DNA of 15,407 nt from Coprinopsis marcescibilis (taxonomy: Eukaryota > Basidiomycota > Agaricomycetes > Agaricales > Psathyrellaceae). Below, piece after piece: positions 8,133-15,407 of the stretch. Each line of letters starts with the position of its first letter. Within the stretch, counting starts at the first letter, position 1. The notes under the pieces were generated by a model. That model was not told where the DNA came from. It saw only the letters and a list, made by a program, of their open reading frames with translations, and did no database searches. The translations under genes and the position numbers were made by a program. Location of the stretch: positions 1 to 15,407 of the forward strand of contig ML210562.1 of NCBI GenBank assembly GCA_004369085.1, written 5' to 3'.

Positions 8133-11099
8133 ATGCGCAACAGAGCTCCAGGACCGAGTTTGGACAACCCCATTAACCCTGCTCATGCCAACCATAATGC
8201 GCATGTTAATGCTGTTATTGATGGGGTCAAGGAATCAGCACGGTCGAAACGTGGAAAATCGTGCGTAGTATCTTACAGAATGCTGACTATATGCGCTCAA
8301 ATGCCCAATTTCAGGAAGATTGAAGTGATTTCCATCTATATGCTGGCAGCACGCTCTATTCCCTCACGGGTTTCGCCATTCATGGACTACACAGTAGTCC
8401 TGAGGTCGAAACTTCCACAAGCTTGGTGCGTTTGACTGTAGCATGCCACTGCATTCTGATGGACGAATATCCCGAAGTGCTACAGAAGATGATCGTGTCA
8501 ACTTCGAAAGAATTGCTGCAGTGATGCCTGGTAGTTTCAAGAAGACACTGCGTGCCATGTGGGCGAAGGATCAGACCACGACCGAGACCTTTATCAATTA
8601 TGTATGTTTCATGCAGTCGCCGCTGTGGTATTTTCACACCTAACCATCAATACATAGATTGCGTCAGATGCCCATGACAACAGGAGTCACGACTTTGCTA
8701 TTTTACGCCAGAATATCATTTTCTGGATCAACCCAGAGCCTTTGACACCGCTTACTCCTCCTCTACTCCCCACATCGTCCATGGCTTGTCGTGGATGGTA
8801 CCACAATGAATTTTCATACCACCACATTCCTCGTGACCATAACGATGACTTTTTAGACGACCCAGAGTGCGCATACATCCTACATAATCTGTTCTTTATT
8901 TTACTCGGTGCTTACTACTCAACAGCGAATATCGGCGCTCCGTCATCACTCAAGAGAGAATAATCACTGTCTCCCCCACATTACCGATTGCACTCTATGA
9001 CCCGGAAACTCGTTACAATCCGGATCTCCCTCACATAGGGCTGTTCAAAGGGTATCTCTTTCACCGTGTACGTATGGACAGTCCTGAGACCCCTACACCT
9101 TGAAACACTGAAGATACTTTTGCAGTGCATACGTGCCTTTCTTACAGGGCCTTCGACAGCCTTTGGGGACAAGCGCACTGGAAAAACACCTCCGAAGGCG
9201 TGGCTATATGGGATTACAAGAATAGATCGATATATAATTGCATATGTATGCGTTGGGGTGTGTATATGTTTCTATTATTCGATTCAGTAGTGCTGACCGA
9301 ATCTTGGCACATAGATGATGTTTTCACTGTCCTCGCTCTCTGAATGGAGCCAGGACCACAAGTACCTAGACTTCGACTATGAGGAGCTTTACAGTGAAGT
9401 GGTAGCTATTCTCGAAGCAGATCCAGACTTCGAGAACGAGATCTCGGACGAGCTTGACGAGTACGTCCATTCCGTCGACGCTCTTGCTGATGATACATGT
9501 CTCATTCACCTGTTCAGATTAGTCCCTCAATTGAGGCGTGCAGTCCCACGTCAACGTTGCCAAGCAACCACTGTTCGAGCATCAGATCGTGTATTAGAGG
9601 GCCGTCGGCGTATGCTTGGGCAAGCACAAACAAGTACGTGGCATTAGTCGCTTCTCTCTTTTGCGCTTCAAATGTCTTTAGATCGAACACAAGAGCAAAC
9701 TCGTCCTCGGCCCGAATTAGATGAGCGTCGAAGTCGACCAGCACCCGATATGGTTCGCACTCGCCCACCATTGGACGAGCACCTCCATCGTCCTCGCCTT
9801 CAACCAGGATCCAATGGTCACCGCTCTCAGCCCCCAGACGAGTACCGCCCTCGTCCTCATGTTCAGCCTGAACCTGATAGTCATGGCTCTCGGCCTATCT
9901 TGGAAGAGCGTCGCCCTCGTCCTCGTGTTCAGCCTGAATCCGAGAATCATCACTCTCGACCTGTCTCGGATCAGCGCCACCCTCGTTCTCAGGCCGAATC
10001 AAATCATCACCGTTCTCAGCCTGTCTCAGATGAGCATCGCATTCAGCCTGGCTCAGATGAGCGCCGCCCTCGTCCTCGCCCTCGTCCTCAGCCTACATCG
10101 GATGACCAGCACTTTCAGCCTATTCCGGATGAACGTCGCACTCGACCACCATCGGATGAGCCCCGTCATCACTCTCAGCCTTTCTCAGACAAAGAACGTC
10201 CTGGACCCAGCTCGAGTGAACGTCGCCCTCAACCTCTCCCTCGCCGACGTGCTCCACTGCATCAAATTCCAATCCCAGAGATCTGTCATAGCAAAGAGGT
10301 TGAGGATGAGTCCGATGAGTCTGATGAGTTCGAGGAAGTTGATGAACTTGAAGATGACGAAGAAGGTGAGGCTAGGATAATGTCTCTTGCACGCTCTGAC
10401 CGAATCCTTTTTTAGCAGGTGGGCCAAAAAACCTGCGTGCCGCCACTGAAGACATCACAATGCAGGCTCCTATCGAGACAGACTATGTCTATCCCTTGGA
10501 CGACAATAATTGGCCTCGCGATTCAGCAACTCCAGGACCACATGTGGACAATCATGGTGATCTCGGTGACGATTTCTACACCGATGATTTCAACGCCTCC
10601 AGAGACCCATCCGTAAGTGCGTATTCTATCATTACCTCGCATTGATAATGATACCTCATGTATTAGACTTCTGCAGCCAACAGAGATGATATGCCAGAAG
10701 CTCGTCATAACTTCCGGGCAATGGTAGAGCTCAATGGATATGCAAGTGGCGACACCGATGAGGAGCTTGACTTGTCTAATGGGCTGCAGTCGCTACGAAA
10801 GGTATGGTAATAATTGGCGTATGGTTTATCCATCAGCGCACATACATTGCTGATTATGTTTGTGCCCACTCAGCGACCCATCAAAGAGGCCCAGGCACTA
10901 CCGCCGGCGGTTCGAAAGAAACGTGCTCGGTATACTCCAGCTCCAACGGACCGCCGCACACGTAGTCAGAGCAGGGGATTGGAATCTCGTGCTGGGTCTT
11001 TGGGAACTCGTTCGGGCTCTTTCCTAAACGGTACGTGGATTGAACTTGAGTATACATCTACTGATTGTATTGTGCTCAACCTTGACAGCCTCGCTGTGA
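8133..11099 (+). CDS. DUF6698-like protein with Arg/Pro repeats and acidic C-terminal region, transposon-borne (about 782 aa)
   Basis: Function unknown. Deduced exons: 8133-8260, 8315-8425, 8478-8601, 8658-8866, 8926-9067, 9126-9257, 9315-9633, 9682-10365, 10416-10612, 10667-10801, 10874-11030, 11089-11099. Introns are 48-72 nt and the frame is kept at each join. Aa 1 to about 330 resemble the Agaricomycete DUF6698 family: IPSRVSPFMDY, a helical block around RVNFERIAAVMPG, SSMACRGWYHNEFSYHHIP, LPIALYDPETRYNPDLPHIG, GLFKGYLFHR, FLTGPSTAFGDKR and YGITRIDRYIIAYVCV. Aa about 390-590 are degenerate Arg/Pro/Ser/His repeats. An acidic run (VEDESDESDEFEEVDELED) follows, and a basic tail with VRKKRARY could be a nuclear signal. 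The 9634-9681 intron has a weak branch site; without it the protein would stop at 9645-9647. The 3' end is uncertain: retaining the last intron moves the stop to 11180-11182. Its place between transposase and right repeat suggests an accessory or regulatory role, which is inferred. Confidence 0.72.
9690..10240 (+). repeat. Degenerate in-frame repeats encoding Arg/Pro-rich segment
   Basis: Imperfect tandem units of roughly 45-70 bp carry recurring CCTCGTCCTC, CTCAGCCT and TCGGATGA-like words. They encode units such as RPRPHVQPEPDSHGSRP and RPRPRVQPESENHHSRP. Because of the repetition another frame also stays open (9721-10380). The sequence-level decay suggests an old minisatellite-like expansion within the coding region. 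Confidence 0.7.
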
Positions 11100-11594
11100 C
11101 CCATCTACTGATACGTAGTGAGTGGGGGACACCGATTTCCCCCCTTCCTACACCGCTTAATCTCTCATATATCATCATTTAGCCACTGACGAGTGATGAC
11201 TGCGAAGCAGTACCTATCTCTTACTTCGAAACTGACCAGGCTTTTTGAGTCTTGACAGTTTCAAACCTTGCCAGATCGATCAATGGTGCCTTTTTGCTTG
11301 GCAACCCAGTCACCTACTGTCACTGCCGACTGCTTGTTTCCTCGGTGCTTGCTGCTTTCTCGCTTGCTTACTTGGCCTGGACTTGGGAGTCGGACACCTT
11401 CACTGCTTGTTTTCTCGTTTTCACATGGACTTGTCATGCTGTTCTTTTGGGTGTGGTGTTCATTGTTGTACATTCTTGCTGTACTTGATTCGTATTGCTT
11501 GAATGATTATAATCATAATTGGGCCATTGTATTATCATTGTCTGATATTAGTGAGCGCCAGAAGTAACAATTTTTTCATTTGCAAAATAATAAG
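11100..11594. other. Noncoding right arm of the transposon, 3' of the DUF6698-like gene
   Basis: The stretch is pyrimidine-rich and I see no supported gene. Short overlapping plus-strand frames at 11245-11567 have low-complexity Cys/Leu/Phe-rich translations without splice partners or known motifs. Part of this is probably the 3' untranslated region of the gene ending near 11099 (or 11182). Confidence 0.45.
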
Positions 11595-11740
11595 CGGCCG
11601 ATAGGCCTAAGCAAGGCCTATGACAGGTTACGAATTGCCCATAGGCCTATCAAAAGCTATAGGCCTATTAACGAGCTATAGATTTATTGATAGCTATAGG
11701 TCTGTATAGCCCTAATAACGCATATAGGTTTTAACAGGGA
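11595..11740. repeat. Right subterminal repeat region with palindromes
   Basis: The 10-bp perfect palindrome ATAGGCCTAT occurs at 11641-11650 and 11659-11668, with a related ATAGGCCTAA at 11601-11610. AGCTATAG occurs three times (11655-11662, 11674-11681, 11692-11699), spaced 18-19 nt apart. The segment 11601-11622 resembles the inverted complement of 2724-2746 near the left end. The array lies about 110-255 bp inside the right end and is a likely transposase-binding region (inferred). Confidence 0.65.
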
Positions 11741-11826
11741 TACAAAACAAAGTTATCAGTACAAACAGCTAAAAGATTTTCGTAGGGATCGGTAGGTGAC
11801 CTATGCATTGGTAGTTATTGGTAAAG

Positions 11827-11850
11827 CTATACCCTGTTTTTTCTATGATG
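11827..11850 (-). repeat. Right terminal inverted repeat
   Basis: Read on the minus strand it begins CATCATAGAAAAAACAGGG and matches the left repeat (2457-2480) at 21 of 24 positions. It follows directly on codon 154 of the interrupted host gene. Reading from the host exon into this repeat gives seven extra codons and then TAG at 11827-11829. Confidence 0.8.
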
Positions 11851-11853
11851 CAT
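11851..11853 (+). repeat. Candidate 3-bp target-site duplication, right copy (CAT)
   Basis: This is a direct repeat of CAT at 2457-2459. On the host (minus) strand it is the ATG codon preceding the break. Both placements of the element end (with or without this duplication) leave the host frame intact, so the sequence alone does not settle it. Confidence 0.4.
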
Positions 11854-12824
11854 GACGACGACGTGGACTGGAAAAGTCAATGAGCCATGGGCCGCACGCA
11901 TGACAAAACCTTTGACTCACTCATCCCTCCGCCCAGTTGCAAGATTGCTAGAGCTACCTGTGAACATGTTCCTTCATTGATCATGCATACGGCGAAAGAA
12001 AGAAAATACAAACGATTGGTACGACCAGAAAGCGGAAATTATTCTCAACCAATCTTCCCACTGTTAGTGAAAGCAATCGTTAGCTTCATTCCCGAGGATA
12101 TGCACATGTGGCGAACATTTCCAGATTCTGGAGGCATAGAATCTGCAAAATGTGAGTTAAGCTGTTTAAGGAATGAATCATATGAATTTACAACACACAT
12201 CTGCGAAAGGAAGGCAACGAGAAACTGGACAAGAGGGAGTGAGATTCGTGCGCAGGAAAGTCCATGACTAATACTTACGATGCACGCCGTCTTAGCCTGT
12301 AGTAAAGAACTCGCGGTGAATGAATTTAAATTCAGCTTGAGAGAGCATTACGCACAGGCATGGAGCTACCGAAAGCGAAGGTGAGGCTTCAGGGCAAGTG
12401 AAGAATGCACAGCACGCACAATGGTATCAAGTTCCGGGCATCTGTATCATTATTATTGGTCACGAAGTAGTCATAGATCTGGTGATTGGCGAAAATGGTT
12501 TGGAGGGTAGCGAGTGCTCCAAGAGAGGCAGCCACCACCTTGATCCACATAGCATCGTTGTGCGAATGCCTGAAGAAGTACTGGGCGACCATGAACTGGA
12601 ATTCGGATTTAAAGTTAGCATCTCTCGCAAGAAACCATATAGTTTGGATACGCACCATTGCCACGCCGTATAGCCTTTCAAGTATGGAAAGGAAAGGTTA
12701 GAAGGGGTCATAGGCGGGTACAATGGCGCACGACGTACATCGTTGTCACGGCTGTCGAGACCATCTGTGCTCCAGCGTTCCGTGCAAACGAAGGCTTGAA
12801 CCTTACGGGGTATGTCGCGTCCAT
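11851..12824 (-). pseudogene. 5' half of DUF6534-like seven-helix membrane protein gene, interrupted by a transposon
   Basis: Deduced minus-strand exons: 12739-12824 (ATG at 12822-12824), 12656-12674, 12420-12595, 12356-12365, 12279-12296, 12199-12224, 12117-12142, 12014-12060, 11921-11957, 11851-11867. Introns are 53-64 nt and phases agree throughout. The exons encode an N-terminal loop and predicted helices 1-4: AQMVSTAVTTMLYGVAMFMV then QYFFRHSHND; a helix with LATLQTIFANHQIYDYFVTN; AKTACIFLVAFLSQIFYASR then IWKL; and FRFLVVPIVALAILQLGGGM. The 'YFFRHSHND' and 'QIFYASRIWKL' motifs fit the fungal DUF6534 family. The gene breaks after codon 154 at 11851; the rest lies at 1433-2456. Joined, both halves total 1020 nt (339 aa), close to what I remember as usual for the family. 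Exons of 10, 18 and 19 nt are very short and are the weakest parts of the model. In the interrupted allele the product would be about 161 aa with four helices. Confidence 0.75.
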
Positions 12825-13574
12825 CTTAGTTAACGTGTGCTCACAGTGGGCTCACTGGATTAAAAAGTAACGAACGGGTTGGGAGCGGGTAATGACGGTG
12901 AGGAAGAGTGAGGTTGGGGCTGAAAAGGATGGACGAGCCGCAACGCACGACAGTGCTCAAATGTATTGAGTTTCGTCACGCCGCCACTAGCCCAACGATG
13001 CCATAAGATCTGGGTACCCATTGAATACACCAGCGCCCACAGCGGCCTTGGCCTTTTGAATCTAATCCTAATGCACCAATACCGATGGAGCAGGATCCAG
13101 CGAAGGGGAGATCCTCAGTATGCCTTTAAGTAGGATACACGGACCATCTAAGATGTTAAATTTGCTTGGACGGGGCATAGTTACCGCGTCAAAGTCGCTT
13201 CTAGTGCCGCATACATGTTAAGGGAGGACCTATGGCGCCTTCGTACGCGTGGTGGGGCACCGATGTAAGATTTGAGGGGAGGGTTAATTTAGGTTTAGAA
13301 GATAATTATGATTTCTAAATCTCGGATACGGAATGTCATTAATCTAAGATGTGCGTGTAACGCGGGGTCGATCAATTCATACCAGGTCGCAGAACTCGCA
13401 CAGGATTGGACAATGGGCGGATCCGCTGGGGACTCGGGAGTGTGCTGTTCAAGAGATCTGTCACGCAAACATGGGGGTATACATTACAAAATTTTAAATG
13501 ACTCCTGCCAACAGGAATGACCGAACATAGTATGCAGTGCCATGCCTGCCACATAGCCCGGAAGAACACAGGAT
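12825..13574. other. Intergenic region; upstream region of the interrupted membrane-protein gene
   Basis: This 750-bp stretch separates two genes on the same (minus) strand. It should contain the promoter of the membrane-protein gene (start at 12824) and the 3' end of the metacaspase-like transcript. I see no convincing gene, tRNA or repeat. The short open frames here (for example 13308-13520) have no recognisable content. Confidence 0.45.
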
Positions 13575-15407
13575 CTAATTCAGTTTCAAATTGTGAAGCT
13601 TGGTATCTACCCTAATGGTCGCCACGAATGTGCCCCACTCCTTCTTCTCAGGGATCATGCGTTTCGCTGGTATGAACTTCCTGGGCAAGAGGTCTTCGAC
13701 ACCAGACTGTTCTACGATGCGCATCCCTAGACGTCCAATGGGAATCAGCGACGTTCATAGAAACATAATAAATGGACAACATACCATCTACTGGCTGCGT
13801 AGCCACAAACACCTTGATGAATCCCGTCTCGCTTCGCAGAGGGTCATCCAGTCTGAACCAGATGGGGTACCCCCCTCCCGATCCGTAACCAATCGTAATG
13901 GAATCTTCAGGTGCCACTTTGGATCCATCGCCCGAGCCCAATACCCACGCCTAATTCCGTGACGATGAGCGCATGAAATCAGGACAACGGTAGACGTCCA
14001 CTCACCTGGATGCTGTAGTCCGACGGATGGAAGTAGAATAGGTGGAAGTAAAGCTCGGTATCCCGACTCCTGTTCTCCAACTTGATACCGTATGTCGTTG
14101 CAGCAGAATTAACCAAGTTCGCGATGTACCCTCCATTGGCGTCCGCAACGAATAAGTTGCGAGGAGGCTCCTTTACAACCCTAATGCCACCAATGTTGAG
14201 GGTTTCATAGAGTCCAATACTACATTTGCTCCAGAGGGGGTCGACGTTCCCGTTCAATGGGAACTGAAGGTAGTTGGACGGGATGGAAGGAGTACGGGCG
14301 GATGGCAATGTAAATGTCGGTACCACCTCTTTATGAGGTCGCCGACCGAGATGGTACCTAAAAAGGGCGATGGATTCCAGGAGGTCCTTGAGCTTGTCCC
14401 CAACGTCGGAAACAGAGAAGTCGCATGTCGAAGTACCCGTCTTCACAAAGAGTTCGTCCAAAAGATCTACCTTCACCCGCTTGTCATTCTCGATTAGGGT
14501 GATTGAAACATTCGCTGTAGGCCGCTCGGAATCCTTCACGATTTCAAACCACTTTCGGTCGTTCTTGATGTGTCGTCCCATGTTGGAATTGCCAAGCCAG
14601 ACTTTCGTGCTGGAGATGCGTTCGGTAGAATTGGGGGCGGGGATGGCCGATACTCGAGCGCCGTTGGGTATCTCAACTGCTGTGATGGGTGGTCGGAGAA
14701 CGAGACTGGAGATAAACATGTCAGCCCTGTCAACCTCAAGATCCACACCATATCCGTATCGAAACAGAGCACCGGAACCTATCCCATGAATCTCCCCGGC
14801 CTTGACTTCAAACCGACCCTCCCCTAGCACCTCCAACTCGAAGACCTTCTTGTCCACCTCAATATCGTTTGGCATGAAGAGAATGGTGCGCGGATTGCCG
14901 AGGACGACTGGGGTCTGGTCGGTAGCCTTGATCTCGCTGAACTTGGCTGCGATTTCGGCGATAGTCCTAATAGTACCGCTCGTTTGTCGGAGAAGTTCGA
15001 CGAGGGACTTTGTGAACCAACCATCACGAGCGCGTTCTCTCGGATCGCATGCGGCGAGTAGAGTAGAGGACTCGTATGCCCTATCTCTTCCAAGAATGCC
15101 GCCAAATGATAGGGGCTCGTCCATCTGCCATATATCGCTGTCGATGTCGAACGGAAAGGGGATTCTGTCGTCGGGGGTGGTATTTCTGGTCCTAAACTCT
15201 GCAAACTCGGCTTCATCCTCCTTTCCCCTCATTCCTCCAGAATGGCATGAGTCTAGGATCACAGTCTGACAACGTTTATCAGGACCACAAGACAGTGTGA
15301 ACGAAGGAAAAAAGTACGTACGACGTTCCTTCTGCCTTTCATTTCTAGTTGTTTCAAAAGTTTCCAAATGGTGACATCCGGAATGCACCTAATCGTATCT
15401 TGCGTCT
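13575..15407 (-). CDS. Metacaspase-like protease (caspase-fold, family C14), 5' end missing
   Basis: Predicted cysteine peptidase of the caspase fold; fungal metacaspases cleave after Arg/Lys and act in stress and cell-death responses. Deduced exons: 15322-15407 (partial), 14006-15265, 13785-13950, 13575-13726. The introns are 56, 55 and 58 nt and frames agree. Splicing the first intron gives IPDVTIWKLLKQLEMKGRRN followed by VTVILDSCHSGG, which contains the catalytic cysteine (DSCHSG, residue about 35 of the visible part). Further caspase-fold elements follow: SSTLLAACDPRERA, DGWFTKSLVELLR, and TPVVLGNPRTILF ending the domain. A C-terminal extension of about 400 residues includes YGSGGGYPIWFRL and FVATQPVD; this layout is common in Agaricomycete caspase-like proteins. 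The catalytic histidine would lie upstream, outside the window. 553 residues are visible and no break was seen. It sits upstream of, and on the same strand as, the interrupted membrane-protein gene, with no evident functional link. Confidence 0.87.

Larger units (their letters stand above)
2457..11850. mobile_element. Plavaka-like DNA transposon of about 9.4 kb with two divergent genes
   Basis: Four independent signs define the element. (1) Inverted repeats at 2457-2480 and 11827-11850 match at 21 of 24 positions. (2) Palindrome-rich subterminal repeats occur just inside both ends, with short blocks in the same order in inverted orientation. (3) It contains a transposase gene (3421-7847, minus). 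(4) It interrupts an otherwise continuous exon of a membrane-protein gene, whose frame is restored when 2457-11850 (or 2460-11853) is removed. A second gene with a DUF6698-like domain (8133-about 11099, plus) lies between the transposase and the right end. Both genes appear intact, so the copy may be autonomous. Exact ends are uncertain by about 3 nt: CAT occurs at 2457-2459 and again at 11851-11853 and could be a 3-bp target duplication. Confidence 0.82.

Noticed and set aside
9721..10380. Second plus-strand open frame of 219 codons overlapping the repeat exon
   Set aside because: It stays open because of the repeated sequence; the frame linked by splicing to the DUF6698-like exons and to the downstream exons is the other one.
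2457..11850. Interpretation as a CACTA element or as a KDZ-type transposon
   Set aside because: The ends do not read CACTA. The conserved blocks (DLLHEFE, GEAEHRRPKR, RFRGGGVGH) fit the Plavaka group better than KDZ from memory, though a profile search would be decisive.
2457..11850. Interpretation as an LTR retrotransposon
   Set aside because: The terminal repeats are inverted and short, and there is no gag, protease or reverse transcriptase.
11887..12267. Plus-strand open frame of 126 codons
   Set aside because: It is antisense to seven short exons and their introns in the membrane-protein gene, whose phases and motifs explain this DNA better.
1..15407. CRISPR arrays, bacterial operons, rRNA or tRNA genes
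   Set aside because: None seen; the intron-rich structure is eukaryotic.

Overview
The window looks like genomic DNA of a basidiomycete fungus, most likely an Agaricomycete. The genes have many short introns (mostly 48-64 nt, GT..AG, many with CTAAC/CTGAC-like branch sites), and the protein families are typical of mushroom and Rhizoctonia-type genomes. Family names are from memory of family patterns; no search was run. Gene models were built by hand from splice signals, reading-frame continuity and remembered family patterns.

Layout. Positions 1-1432 hold unassigned DNA with weak coding-like fragments on the minus strand. Positions 1433-12824 on the minus strand hold one host gene for a seven-helix membrane protein resembling fungal DUF6534. 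It is split by a mobile element of about 9.4 kb (about 2457-11850). The 5' half (11851-12824) and 3' half (1433-2456) join in frame at the insertion point to give about 339 codons with no other break. Positions 12825-13574 are intergenic. Positions 13575-15407 (minus) hold the 3' part of a metacaspase-like gene whose start lies beyond the right edge.

The mobile element has imperfect terminal inverted repeats (21 of 24 matches), palindrome-rich subterminal repeats at both ends, and two divergent multi-exon genes sharing a 285-bp intergenic region. On the minus strand (3421-7847) is an apparently intact ten-exon, 1305-aa transposase of the Plavaka type. On the plus strand (8133-about 11099) is a twelve-exon, about 782-aa protein. 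Its N-terminal half resembles the fungal DUF6698 family, and its C-terminal half is a repetitive Arg/Pro-rich segment, an acidic stretch and a basic tail.

Reading: an autonomous-looking two-gene Plavaka-like DNA transposon has landed in an exon of a membrane-protein gene, apparently recently. The transposase would move the element by acting on the terminal and subterminal repeats. The DUF6698-like protein is a candidate accessory factor carried by the element, with unknown function. The least documented part is this coupling of a transposase with a DUF6698-like gene inside one pair of inverted repeats.
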